Of a DNA stretch of 64,000 nucleotides, positions 20,139-27,994 are shown piece by piece. This DNA comes from Methanolobus chelungpuianus (lineage in GTDB: Archaea > Halobacteriota > Methanosarcinia > Methanosarcinales > Methanosarcinaceae): positions 806,001 to 870,000 of the forward strand of contig NZ_JTEO01000004.1 of NCBI RefSeq assembly GCF_024500045.1, read 5' to 3'. The position numbers and the translations under genes are program-made. The stretch's first letter is position 1. Each line of letters begins with the position of its first letter. The notes beneath the pieces are model-generated. The model worked only from the letters and a program-made list of their open reading frames with translations. It ran no database searches and was not told the DNA's origin.

Positions 20139-21914
20139 TTATTTAGCCCAGAAGGGGTTACCCCTTCTCTTGAGTTCAAGGAACGCGTCCAGTGTCTCTA
20201 GTTCATCTGCCGTCAATGAGTCGTTAATTTCATTTTCCATGCGTTTGGCATGCCTTTCCGGGACATTGATAAAGAGCGTATCTCCTTCCTTTATCTGCCT
20301 TCCGACAGTCGGGCCCTCTATAGCCATTGCCACTTCCATGCCGACCTTTGCCTGTGAGATGTTCTCTCCGCTTGACTGAAGCCCTTTCACCCTGCCGACT
20401 ATAGTGCCGTCAAGTGCCATGATGTCAAGGTTCGTCTTGACAACACCTCCGATTATCTTCACGCCTACAACAGCCGGTTTGCTCTGCCTGAACGTGCAGT
20501 TTGGCAATATCTGGAATCTCCCCGGTTTTATGATGGTATCAGCCATCTCTTTCTCGGCAAGCTCCTTCTGCTCCTGCACCCAGTCCTTATAATCATCTAT
20601 CAGGCGATATATGACATCGTTCTGGAAAAGGCGGATATTGGTGTCCTGCACCTTGTCCCTTGCATCAGGGAGCACCTTTATGTTGAAGCCGACAATGACT
20701 GCGTAGAAGGGGTCCTCGATAGCTGCAACTTCCACGACATCACGCTGGGACACGTCTCCCACAGTAGCTTTCCTGATGGGTATATTCTCCTTCTTAAGCT
20801 CGTTAACAAGAGCCTCAAGGGAGCCTATAGTGTCTGCTTTTATTGTGATGCCCATGGAATCGGTATCTATCTGCACATCCTCTATCTCGCTCTGCACCTC
20901 CTGGGTGATGGCGTCGATAGTTTCGGGTGTCGCGATCCTGACTGGAGAGCCGGCAAGTGCACTTTCAAGCCCTGGTGCAGATATCTTTACACCGATGGCT
21001 GCCGTGACCGAAGAAACCTGTTCGAACTTCTCCTCGGATTTTATCTCTGTGAGAGGCCGGGGTTTTAACAGTGCACGGACCTTGGTCTGAATGGGTTTTC
21101 CAAGACTTCCAACAACGATAGTATCTCCTTTCCTGAGAGTCCCGTCGTAGAGGATGACATCGATGGTCGTTCCAAGCCCTTTCTCTTCCTTGACTTCAAG
21201 AACAGTGCCCACACCAGGAATGTTAGCGTCATAGTGCAGGTTTGCTTCAAGGAATTTCTGGGCAAGTCCCAGCAGCACCATGAGAACATCTGGAATGCCC
21301 TCCCCTGTCATTGCACTTATGGGGATTATCCCTACATTGCGCTGGAAGTCATTGATCCTGTCATGCCTTTCGGAGTTGAATCCAAGATTGTACAGTTCAC
21401 CGACTATCTCATAGAACTTCCTGTCCAGCTCACTCTTAACGCGCTCGTTCTGCTTGTTATAGGATGCCACGAAAGGCATATTCCTTTGCGGGTTCCATCC
21501 GTGTATCCTGTCTATCTTGTTCGCAACCACCACAAAGGGTGTCTTGAATCTTTTAAGGATCTGGAGGCTCTCTATGGTCTGTGGTTTGAAACCTTCGTTT
21601 ATATCCACAATAACTATAGCAAGGTCCGCAAGAGCTCCGCCGCGGCTTCGGAGTGAGGTGAATGCATGGTGTCCGGGAGTGTCAATAAACAAAAGGCCGG
21701 GCACTATGAACTTGTCCCTGAGGGCGGGATTGCCGCACTTGTTAACTATGACATCAATTGGAACCTCAGTGGCACCGATATGCTGGGTGATGGCGCCTGC
21801 CTCCCCGTCAGCAACAGTACTGCCTCTGATCTTATCAAGCAATGTAGTCTTTCCATGATCTACATGTCCCATTACAGAGACAATTGGTGTGCGTAAGTTT
21901 CCCTTGACTGCCAT
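20139..21914 (-). CDS. infB: Translation initiation factor aIF5B (IF2-like GTPase)
   Basis: 591 aa, archaeal homologue of eIF5B/IF2 that promotes subunit joining. GTPase motifs GHVDHGKTTLLD (G1), DTPGHHAF (G3) and ANKIDRIHGW (G4) are followed by domains II to IV; the long bacterial N-terminal extension is missing as expected. Two ATGs are possible (21920 and 21914); AAGGG is 6 nt upstream of the second, so I start at 21914 (MAVKGNLRTPIVSVMGH). No intein interrupts the gene. Confidence 0.97.
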   Translation of the reverse strand: MAVKGNLRTPIVSVMGHVDHGKTTLLDKIRGSTVADGEAGAITQHIGATEVPIDVIVNKCGNPALRDKFIVPGLLFIDTPGHHAFTSLRSRGGALADLAIVIVDINEGFKPQTIESLQILKRFKTPFVVVANKIDRIHGWNPQRNMPFVASYNKQNERVKSELDRKFYEIVGELYNLGFNSERHDRINDFQRNVGIIPISAMTGEGIPDVLMVLLGLAQKFLEANLHYDANIPGVGTVLEVKEEKGLGTTIDVILYDGTLRKGDTIVVGSLGKPIQTKVRALLKPRPLTEIKSEEKFEQVSSVTAAIGVKISAPGLESALAGSPVRIATPETIDAITQEVQSEIEDVQIDTDSMGITIKADTIGSLEALVNELKKENIPIRKATVGDVSQRDVVEVAAIEDPFYAVIVGFNIKVLPDARDKVQDTNIRLFQNDVIYRLIDDYKDWVQEQKELAEKEMADTIIKPGRFQILPNCTFRQSKPAVVGVKIIGGVVKTNLDIMALDGTIVGRVKGLQSSGENISQAKVGMEVAMAIEGPTVGRQIKEGDTLFINVPERHAKRMENEINDSLTADELETLDAFLELKRRGNPFWAK

Positions 21915-22010
21915 GTGCATCCCTTCAAATCTGATTGACTGCCCCGTAATTGAGTATTAAGCTATTCCGGGCATGTATCAAATAAAAGGTGCCCGGAATG
22001 GCCTTAAACT

Positions 22011-22460
22011 TTACTCGTAGAGGCAAACCTCATCGATCTTTGAATAGCTGACGATCTCCGAACCCTTAAAGTGGATGGAGATCTCACGTTTGGCCGATTC
22101 CGGGGAATCGGAAGCATGGACAACATTCCTTCCCGTCTCGATGGCAAAGTCGCCACGGATCGTGCCGGGAGCTGCGTTAACGGGGTTGGTTGCACCGTTG
22201 ACCGCACGCATGATGGCAATAGCGTTCTTGCCTTCGACCACCATTGATACGGAAGGGCCTGATGTGACGTACTCTATGAGTGATGCGAAGAATGGTCTCT
22301 CTGCATGTTCCCTGTAGTGCTCTTTTGCACTTTCGGCACTCATTACGCCCAGGCGCATGGCTGCGACCTTCAGGCCGCGTTTCTCTATCCTGGAGACTAT
22401 CTCTCCGATGAGCCCGCGCTGTACGCCGTCGGGCTTGATCATGATGTATGTCTGTTCCAT
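22011..22460 (-). CDS. ndk: Nucleoside diphosphate kinase
   Basis: 149 aa, transfers gamma-phosphate from ATP to nucleoside diphosphates through a phospho-histidine. Family start [20 protein letters not shown] and the active-site block [20 protein letters not shown] (catalytic His in NVVHASD) are intact. A GTG three codons earlier (22469) is in frame, but GGTG lies about 7 nt before the ATG at 22460, and homologues begin MEQT. Located between rpl24e and infB, the usual archaeal arrangement. Confidence 0.97.
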   Translation of the reverse strand: MEQTYIMIKPDGVQRGLIGEIVSRIEKRGLKVAAMRLGVMSAESAKEHYREHAERPFFASLIEYVTSGPSVSMVVEGKNAIAIMRAVNGATNPVNAAPGTIRGDFAIETGRNVVHASDSPESAKREISIHFKGSEIVSYSKIDEVCLYE

Positions 22461-22473
22461 GCCTGACACCGGA

Positions 22474-22662
22474 TTACGCCTTCTTCAGATAGATCCTGCC
22501 CTGCTCGGTCCACTCGGTACGCCTTGGAAGCCTTCCAAGATCGAAGTTGCTTTCGCATTTTGAAGAACAGAAGAAATAGTTTGATCCGTCCCTCTTCACA
22601 AAGAGCTTACCTGTTCCCGGCTCAAGGAATGCGCCGCAAAAAGAACATTTCCTTTGTTCCAT
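22474..22662 (-). CDS. rpl24e: Large-subunit ribosomal protein eL24
   Basis: 62 aa zinc-ribbon ribosomal protein: CSFCG near the N-terminus and FFCSSKCE (C-x3-C) as the second metal pair. The reading frame opens at a GTG at 22671, but that GTG is part of the ribosome binding site AGGTGAT, which also contains the rps28e stop TGA; the ATG at 22662 is the real start. Cotranscribed with rps28e and ndk. Confidence 0.96.
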   Translation of the reverse strand: MEQRKCSFCGAFLEPGTGKLFVKRDGSNYFFCSSKCESNFDLGRLPRRTEWTEQGRIYLKKA

Positions 22663-22667
22663 TATGA

Positions 22668-22883
22668 TCACCTGGTGGTCAGTTTCTTTGCTTCTCTGGA
22701 TGTTTCGATCAGCATCAGTATGTCGCCTACCCTGATCGGACCTACACAGTTGCGGGTGATTATACGGCCCTTGTCGCGTCCCTCAAGCACACGGCACTGT
22801 ATCTGGCTTGCTTCGCCATGCATACCGGTGTTGCCGATGACATCGATGACTTCGGCCGCATAGCCTGTATCTTCATCTGCCAT
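22668..22883 (-). CDS. rps28e: Small-subunit ribosomal protein eS28
   Basis: 71 aa OB-fold ribosomal protein, recognised from [40 protein letters not shown] and the C-terminal [11 protein letters not shown]. Follows rpl7ae after 21 nt. Its stop codon overlaps the ribosome binding site of rpl24e. Confidence 0.97.
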   Translation of the reverse strand: MADEDTGYAAEVIDVIGNTGMHGEASQIQCRVLEGRDKGRIITRNCVGPIRVGDILMLIETSREAKKLTTR

Positions 22884-22904
22884 AATGATACCTCACGTAT
22901 CAGA

Positions 22905-23261
22905 TTATTTCAATGCACTTACTTTCTGTGCGATGTCTTCAACAAGTCCGCTGCCCTTGCCGGTGTCAATGATTGCTACGGCTGCACAGGCAACACCTAT
23001 ACCGCAAGCTGCTCCAAGTTCCTTCTGCTGCTTGACAAATATATACGGAGTGTTCTTTTCTTCACAGAGTGGTGCGATGTGGGCGATGACTTCAGCAGGG
23101 CTTACATCCTCTGCAATTACCGCGAGCTTTGTAATGCCTCTCTCAATTGCTTTTGTCACTTCGTTTGTGCCCTTTTTCAGTTTTCCTGTGTCCCTTGCGA
23201 GTTCTACGCTCTCAAGTGCTTTGTTTGCTAATTCTTCCGGAACGTCAAATTTTGCTGCCAT
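22905..23261 (-). CDS. rpl7ae: Ribosomal protein L7Ae (kink-turn binding)
   Basis: 118 aa. Binds kink-turns in 23S rRNA, box C/D and H/ACA guide RNAs and RNase P RNA. Family core [20 protein letters not shown] and the [20 protein letters not shown] region are intact. The frame is open upstream to 23312, but homologues begin [12 protein letters not shown] and AAGGAGATT sits just before the ATG at 23261, so the longer form is rejected. First gene of the operon. A hairpin in its leader (23279-23300) could be self-regulatory. Confidence 0.96.
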   Translation of the reverse strand: MAAKFDVPEELANKALESVELARDTGKLKKGTNEVTKAIERGITKLAVIAEDVSPAEVIAHIAPLCEEKNTPYIFVKQQKELGAACGIGVACAAVAIIDTGKGSGLVEDIAQKVSALK

Positions 23262-23278
23262 ATTATTAATCTCCTTCG

Positions 23279-23300
23279 AAACCGCGAAAAACTGCGGTTT
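23279..23300 (-). promoter_or_regulatory. Hairpin in the rpl7ae leader, possible autoregulatory site
   Basis: Perfect 7-bp stem AAACCGC/GCGGTTT with an 8-nt U-rich loop, ending a few nt upstream of the rpl7ae ribosome binding site. It is also flanked by GA-rich sequence. Archaeal L7Ae is known in some species to bind a kink-turn in its own mRNA leader; I cannot show a canonical kink-turn here, so this is only a candidate. Confidence 0.35.
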
Positions 23301-23509
23301 TTCATTATTCATTGCAGATCAGGACAGTATCCTGAAACTAATTTGGCCTTATGATTGCTACAAATTAATATCACTAACTGACACTGTTATATGCCAAGGT
23401 AATGGCTATCAATCGCTACATTCGGATATATATCTTTCGGCAAATGGCGATTTGATTCCAAAACACTCTATTAAGGTATAAACCTTGTGCCAAAAAGAGA
23501 GGCTACATA

Positions 23510-23538
23510 AAAAATGAGGTGAGACTAATATCTCACCG
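23510..23538 (-). terminator. Intrinsic-type terminator after the secreted-protein gene
   Basis: On the minus strand a perfect 7-bp stem (GGTGAGA/TCTCACC, forward 23519-23525 with 23532-23538) with a 6-nt loop is followed by TCA and six Us (forward A-run 23510-23515). It lies 22 nt past the stop at 23561. One of the clearest terminator hairpins in the window. Confidence 0.75.
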
Positions 23539-23560
23539 GGCACCTGCACCTGACAGCTGC

Positions 23561-24418
23561 TCAGCGGAGCTGTTCAAGTGCCAGGTTATAGAAGTTTGTT
23601 GCATTGGTCGTGATCATGACCTTTGTCACATTATCGCTGTCGTAGCTGGTCACATTGTATGCCAGGCCGCGCTCCGTACTGTTTGCCTCAAGAGCACTTA
23701 TGTTCTCAAGCAGGCTTTGCTGCGGCTCGACAAATACTTCGGTCCTTGTATAGGTGTTCCCTTCATCTGCAGCCCTGAACTCCATGTAGTGTTGTCCGGC
23801 GACAGTGTCTGCAGAAGTGAGCATCTGGTATTCAGCACCGGCTTCGATGTAGGGCATTATCCTTTCAAAGTCCCTGGAGCTTTCGAGGTTCCCGGATGCT
23901 ACATCGATTACCTGCTGAAGCGAATCCTGCGGTCCCAGCAGCATGGGGCTGCCTACTATATTGTATATCTGGCCGTTGCGGGACAACAGGTAATAGCCAT
24001 TATATGGCTGCTCTGCAAGCATGTACTCAAAGTTTATCACCTCAGGATATATCACATGGGCCTCGAATCCGAAATCCTCTGTGTTATTATATGCAGCGTA
24101 TCTTTTGACTATCATCGAACCATAAACTGAGTACACGTCCGTGATATTAGGTGCCAGCACCTCAAGTGGCGTTCCATATACTCTTGAATAATCTACGTAA
24201 CTTGCTACAGTAACGCCTTCGGGTGTCATGCTCAGCCCGTCCTGGAGTGAGTTCAGTTGGTGATTTACTTTAGTGCCTGGTATAGTATCAAACCCAGGCG
24301 CCTGTGATGCATCGTTCTGGTTGTTGCTCTGCTTGGAAAGCGGGCCGGCAAAAAAGTACGTCCCTATGGACATGAGCATAATGACAGCCAGAAAGAGGCT
24401 TATTGCTTTTGTGTTCAT
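23561..24418 (-). CDS. Secreted or membrane-anchored hypothetical protein
   Basis: 285 aa. N-terminal hydrophobic helix (about residues 5-25) forms a signal peptide or anchor, followed by an Asn/Gln/Ser-rich spacer and a long extracellular region with many N-x-S/T sites. Segments such as VYGTPLEVLAPNITDVYSVYGSMIVKRYAAYNNTED and LEQLR at the end (quoted only in part by motif) show no family I recognise. It lies 39 nt downstream of the sufB-like gene on the same strand and may share its transcript. Function unknown. Confidence 0.7.
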   Translation of the reverse strand: MNTKAISLFLAVIMLMSIGTYFFAGPLSKQSNNQNDASQAPGFDTIPGTKVNHQLNSLQDGLSMTPEGVTVASYVDYSRVYGTPLEVLAPNITDVYSVYGSMIVKRYAAYNNTEDFGFEAHVIYPEVINFEYMLAEQPYNGYYLLSRNGQIYNIVGSPMLLGPQDSLQQVIDVASGNLESSRDFERIMPYIEAGAEYQMLTSADTVAGQHYMEFRAADEGNTYTRTEVFVEPQQSLLENISALEANSTERGLAYNVTSYDSDNVTKVMITTNATNFYNLALEQLR

Positions 24419-24457
24419 TGGTATCCTCTTATGAGCGTTAAATCCGTTGATCTTCTT

Positions 24458-25684
24458 TCAGATGGCGTTCTCTCCTATCTTTGCTATGGTTGCGTCGATA
24501 TCCGCCTTCAGCTCATCGGGTATTCCCTGGATGCCCACATCGAGGAATCCCCTCACGATCATGCCGATGGCATCTTCCTCTGAAAGGCCGCGCGCCATCA
24601 GGTATTCTATCTGCTCCCTGGCAATACGGCCGACTGCAGCCTCATGGGAGAGTTCTATATCCTCGACGTTCGCTTCAAGTATGGGTATCGCCCTCTGGGT
24701 GCCCCTGTCGCTCAGCACAAGCCCGTGGCATTCCAGATGACCCTTGGCCCCGTTGGCGTTGCCTATCATCTCCCCCCTGGCGACAGATATGCCGCCGGTA
24801 GTAATGGTCCTTGAGATAAGCTCTGCCGACGTATCCTCTGCGTTGAAGATGACCCTGCTTCCAAGATCGAGCTCCGACCCAGCATGGGCTACCGCTATCG
24901 TATTTAATCTTGTGAAAGCACCTTTTCCTTCCAGGACTACCGTGGGATATGACTGGATGGACCTGACCGGTTTGAGGGTCACATAATTGCTGATGTATTT
25001 GCCGCCCTCTTCAACGTGCACCACCGTCCTTGGCCTGACGCCTATCTGGTCTGCCCAGTTGTGGATCATGGTGAAATTGAGAGTCGCTCCCTTCTTGATA
25101 TACATCTCGGAGATGCCAAGGTGAAGTCCCTTCTCTATTCCATGCTTTGTGGAACAGCCGGTGATGACCTCAAGCTCCGCCCCTTCCTCCACGATGATCA
25201 GGTTATGGACGGTCTGTGAGACTTCTTTGGAGCCTATCAGAAGGCATGTCTGCACAGGCATCTTCGATTTCTTGCCTGCCGGAGCCCTGATGAAATATCC
25301 GTTTGCTTCCTGTAGGTAGCTCATGGCCGTGTACTTGTCAGCATCAGGCTTTACAAGCTTCCAGACATAATCCCTGACCCAGCCGTGAACTTTCATTGCA
25401 TCCCTCAGGGACATCAGCTCGACCGCATCGCTGTTGTGCAGGGATGTATGGGCTATGGCGTTATCGATCATTATGAGGCTGCCTGACCTGTTCTCTTCCC
25501 CCGGGGTGAAGCCCACGTTAAGAAGTGTCCTTTTATCCTCTTCCGCAAGCTCTGTCAGCTTTTCTGCGTAGGGGACTTCTGTTGCTCCCACGCCGTACTC
25601 ATCAAGATTGAAGTCCTCACCATATGCGGCGCTCTTCCTGAGGGCATCCTCTGCCTTTTTTCTCATATCTCCATCAGCTTGCAT
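24458..25684 (-). CDS. sufB: SufB/SufD-family Fe-S cluster assembly scaffold
   Basis: 408 aa. Partner of the SufC ATPase next to it, forming the minimal SufBC-type (SmsCB-like) Fe-S assembly system typical of methanogens, without SufA, SufE, SufS or a separate SufD nearby. The right-handed beta-helix core and C-terminal helices are recognised from LIIVEEGAELEVITGCSTK, FNAEDTSAELISRTITTGG, CHGLVLSDRG and AVGRIAREQIEYLMARGLSE. Three in-frame starts exist. GAGGAG is 8 nt before the ATG at 25684, giving a 22-nt overlap with sufC. The ATG at 25666 would overlap the sufC stop as ATGA but has GGAG only 2 nt away. I prefer 25684. Confidence 0.9.
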   Translation of the reverse strand: MQADGDMRKKAEDALRKSAAYGEDFNLDEYGVGATEVPYAEKLTELAEEDKRTLLNVGFTPGEENRSGSLIMIDNAIAHTSLHNSDAVELMSLRDAMKVHGWVRDYVWKLVKPDADKYTAMSYLQEANGYFIRAPAGKKSKMPVQTCLLIGSKEVSQTVHNLIIVEEGAELEVITGCSTKHGIEKGLHLGISEMYIKKGATLNFTMIHNWADQIGVRPRTVVHVEEGGKYISNYVTLKPVRSIQSYPTVVLEGKGAFTRLNTIAVAHAGSELDLGSRVIFNAEDTSAELISRTITTGGISVARGEMIGNANGAKGHLECHGLVLSDRGTQRAIPILEANVEDIELSHEAAVGRIAREQIEYLMARGLSEEDAIGMIVRGFLDVGIQGIPDELKADIDATIAKIGENAI

Positions 25685-26409
25685 TTGATACACTCCTCAT
25701 ATCCCTGTTCCTTGATCTCGTTGAGCATTTCACGCGGGTTGCCCGAGCATACGACTGTTCCATTGCAAAGTATGAAAGCCCTGTCGGTCTCCACATAGTC
25801 CAGGACCTGCCCGGTATGTGTTATCACAAGCGCTGATTTTCCATGCTTGCACTTCTCTCCGGGACATTTGCAGTCCCTGTTCAGGAGAGTATTGATGGTC
25901 TTTCCCAGAAGCTCGATACTTGCAAGATCGACCCCTGACTCGGGTTCATCGAGCAGGAGCATATCGGGGTTCTGTGCGGAGAGCTGGAGGAGTTCGGATC
26001 TCTTGATCTCGCCGCCTGAAAAACCTACATTGACATCCCTGTCAAAGAACCTTACCATATCAATGGACTCTGCAAGTTCCTCTGTCTCCTTAGGGTCCTT
26101 TGCTATCACTTTCAGGAGATCATGGAGTTTTACGCCGCTCAGATTGGGCGGTCTCTGGGTCATGATACCCATGCCCATCTGGGCCCTCTGGGAAACAGAC
26201 AGGCGGGTGATGTCCTCACCCTTGAAGATGATCTCTCCTCCTACGACATTATAGCCGCTGAACCCCATGAGGGTCATAAGGAGCACGGATTTGCCGGCAC
26301 CGTTCGGGCCGAACAGGACATTCGTATAGCCTACATCGACTCCCAGGTTCACACCTTTCAGTACCCTGCGGCCTCCGACCTCGACTGTTAGATTGTTGAT
26401 CTCCAGCAT
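25663..26409 (-). CDS. sufC: SufC-family ATPase for Fe-S cluster assembly, with extra cysteines
   Basis: 248 aa ABC-type ATPase that energises the SufB-type scaffold. Walker A GPNGAGKS (34-41), signature SGGEIKR (131-137), Walker B LLLDEPESGVD and the H-loop VITHTG are all present. Unusual are a Cys-rich insertion (Cys180, Cys182 and Cys187, CKCPGEKC) just before the H-loop and a C-terminal CIKC (240-243), absent from E. coli SufC; they could bind metal or a cluster. First gene of the pair, translationally coupled to the sufB-like gene. Confidence 0.93.
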   Translation of the reverse strand: MLEINNLTVEVGGRRVLKGVNLGVDVGYTNVLFGPNGAGKSVLLMTLMGFSGYNVVGGEIIFKGEDITRLSVSQRAQMGMGIMTQRPPNLSGVKLHDLLKVIAKDPKETEELAESIDMVRFFDRDVNVGFSGGEIKRSELLQLSAQNPDMLLLDEPESGVDLASIELLGKTINTLLNRDCKCPGEKCKHGKSALVITHTGQVLDYVETDRAFILCNGTVVCSGNPREMLNEIKEQGYEECIKCKLMEI

Positions 26410-26510
26410 AAGTATGGTCCTTCCTTTGACATTGATTAATTCAAAAACATGAGTATGTAAAATATTGAATAGGATAATACTGGTTATGACTTAAAAAGGT
26501 ATTGAGTTCC

Positions 26511-26541
26511 TTATAAACCGTTGTATTTACGACCGGTTTAC
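26511..26541 (+). promoter_or_regulatory. TATA-like box inside an inverted repeat
   Basis: TTATAAA (26511-26517) overlaps the left arm of a perfect 7-bp inverted repeat, TAAACCG (26514-26520) and CGGTTTA (26534-26540), separated by 13 bp. A regulator binding the repeat would cover a plus-strand promoter starting near 26542. It also lies upstream of sufC on the other strand. Which transcript it serves is not decided. Confidence 0.35.
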
Positions 26542-26640
26542 TTGCATGAGTGTTCAAAACCAGGTATTAGGAAAGCAGGAAAGGGCCTCTCCGGTAGTAG
26601 CAACTACGGACGCAGGTTGACACGAACCTTGTTTTCAAAA
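26542..26640 (+). ncRNA. Candidate small RNA with two hairpins and a U-run
   Basis: No ORF fits here. About 26 nt downstream of a TATA-like box begins a stretch that can form a 7-bp stem with one bulge (CCGGTAGT 26592-26599 with ACTACGG 26604-26610) and a 5-bp stem (AGGTT 26615-26619 with AACCT 26626-26630) immediately followed by TGTTTT. That is the layout of a short RNA ending in an intrinsic-like terminator. No box C/D or H/ACA motif is evident. Structure only; expression unknown. Confidence 0.3.
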
Positions 26641-26693
26641 GAAGCAACGTTTACCAGAATTGAGACAAGTATCTGCAGTGCTACTTCTGTATG

Positions 26694-26927
26694 TCATAAT
26701 CCGAGTTCCTGTGCAATCTCCTGGAATTCCTTTCCTTTCTCTGTTGTCACATAGAGGCTGTCTTTCTTTTCGATCAGTCCTTTTTCCTCTAACATGGTGA
26801 GATATCTATTGACAACCTCAAAGTTAAGGTTTGCACGATATACTATGTGGGTCTTTTTTGCTCCTTCCATAGCAGCCCTTAATATTTCCACGCTGATGGC
26901 AGTTCTGCTTCTTCTGATATGAATCAC
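26694..26927 (-). CDS. Small winged-helix DNA-binding protein
   Basis: 77 aa. Resembles archaeal winged-helix transcription regulators of the HTH_45-like type: ISVEILRAAMEGAKKTHIVY (helix 1 and turn), ANLNFEVVNRYLTMLEEKG (recognition helix) and LIEKKDSLYVTTEKGKEFQE (wing). No sensor domain. Stand-alone gene in a gene-poor area, so its targets are not shown; the flanking inverted repeat at 26514-26540 is one candidate. Confidence 0.8.
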   Translation of the reverse strand: MIHIRRSRTAISVEILRAAMEGAKKTHIVYRANLNFEVVNRYLTMLEEKGLIEKKDSLYVTTEKGKEFQEIAQELGL

Positions 26928-27735
26928 ATCTCCGTTTGATTATCTAGGTGGAGTGAGGTTCAGGTTGAACTATGTTTTGCGGATGCTCTGCATTCCGATA
27001 CGAAGAACTTGCATGAAGGCCCTTTTAAGTCGGAGGCATCGGACGTATTTGTAGCACAGTACCTTATATTGCAAAGGACCGATCCCACAGCATTGAGTTC
27101 AGAATGGGGGTTACTGTAACCCTTAATACTGAATCGATGCGGACAGGATCGGCCTTTGCGCCGCCTTTCCCCTTTATCCCGGCCAATACCTTTCTTCTAA
27201 CCCCGGTACAATATACGGAATTTAATCTAATAAACAGGTACGAATCTAAGTTACTTATCTATGATCGCAAACATAGTTACTCGGGACTCAGGCCAGGCTT
27301 TGGAAAACTCCACAGCGGCTGGAATACATCAATCTGCTGCTCCTGGTACAACGGGATATGTATATATGGATATAAACAGCATGTACTATTGATTACTAGG
27401 AACACGCTTGGTTGAGTGGTAAGTATAGCAGCTGAATCTGCCATTTAAGCAAAAATAGAGACAGGCGTCTTCCTCCACCTGTCTCTTGAATCGTATTTCG
27501 CGGTAAGGTGGTACTTGGTGGTAACTCTATCAGTTCTTCTGGCTCTCTCCAGAGGACAGTCAACCACCAAATTTTATTGGGCGCGTGCGGCAATAAAGCA
27601 GTAAGAAATATTGCTGCTTAATAGAGTTACATAAGATATATTATGACGTGAGCTAAAAAATGTGTGTTCTTTTCTGTTGATTCTATTACTTTTTTTGTGT
27701 AAACGGATGTTGCAACAAGAGAATATTACAGAGGG
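26928..27735. other. 808-bp gene-poor region rich in inverted repeats
   Basis: Open frames here are short, have no family resemblance and are crossed by structure, so I call no protein gene. A short hairpin GGGTTA-CTG-TAACCC is at about 27108-27122. TATATATGG and GATATAAAC (27361-27377) form a possible plus-strand promoter. From 27457 to 27630 there is a dense set of stems listed separately. T7 at about 27690-27696 could end a plus-strand transcript; an A-run at about 27654-27659 could end the minus-strand 77-aa gene. Confidence 0.5.
27457..27630. repeat. Cluster of nested inverted repeats (structured RNA or decayed mobile element candidate)
   Basis: Stems seen: AGAGACAGG (27457-27465) with CCTGTCTCT (27478-27486); TTGGTGGT (27515-27522) with ACCACCAA (27563-27570), enclosing TCTGG (27538-27542)/CCAGA (27549-27553); TTTATTG (27573-27579) with CAATAAA (27591-27597); AGCAGTAA (27597-27604) with TTGCTGCT (27611-27618). 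In addition GTAACTCTAT (27521-27530) is an exact inverted copy of ATAGAGTTAC (27621-27630). The last pair is mutually exclusive with part of the second stem. No tRNA or transposase is recognisable, and the strand of any RNA is undecided. Confidence 0.45.
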
Positions 27736-27969
27736 TCAAAGCTTTTTAAGAGCTGCCCTTGCCATGTAATTGCTTACAAGCGTATAGACAAAGATGATTA
27801 TTCCCAGCCATAGTAAAGGCTCGCCAATACCCCTGTAATCCTCAAAGTAGGATAGTGCAAGTCCCAAACTTAAAATGATCACATTTATCTTCAACAGCTT
27901 CCTGTTCCTGTAAAGGATGGCTATATTTCGCTGTTTTTCATGTAATGCCTGTTGCTTCTCTTTTTTCAT
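27736..27969 (-). CDS. Small two-helix membrane protein
   Basis: 77 aa. A basic, helical N-terminus (KKEKQQALHEKQRNIAILYR) is followed by two membrane helices (about residues 27-42 and 50-68) with a short loop SYFEDYRGIGEP. Family unknown. It starts 25 nt after the sua5 stop on the same strand, so it is likely cotranscribed with it. Confidence 0.55.
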   Translation of the reverse strand: MKKEKQQALHEKQRNIAILYRNRKLLKINVIILSLGLALSYFEDYRGIGEPLLWLGIIIFVYTLVSNYMARAALKKL

Positions 27970-27994
27970 GTGGCCTCACGTCCGTGTTCTCTGC

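Noticed and set aside
27400..27500. tRNA-like look (GGTTGAGTGGTAAG and CTTGAATCG)
   Set aside because: No acceptor stem, no proper anticodon arm or TTCRA loop spacing; not a tRNA.
27104..27593. Two short frames in the gene-poor region (103 and 65 aa)
   Set aside because: No family likeness, no ribosome binding sites, and they cross the inverted repeats.
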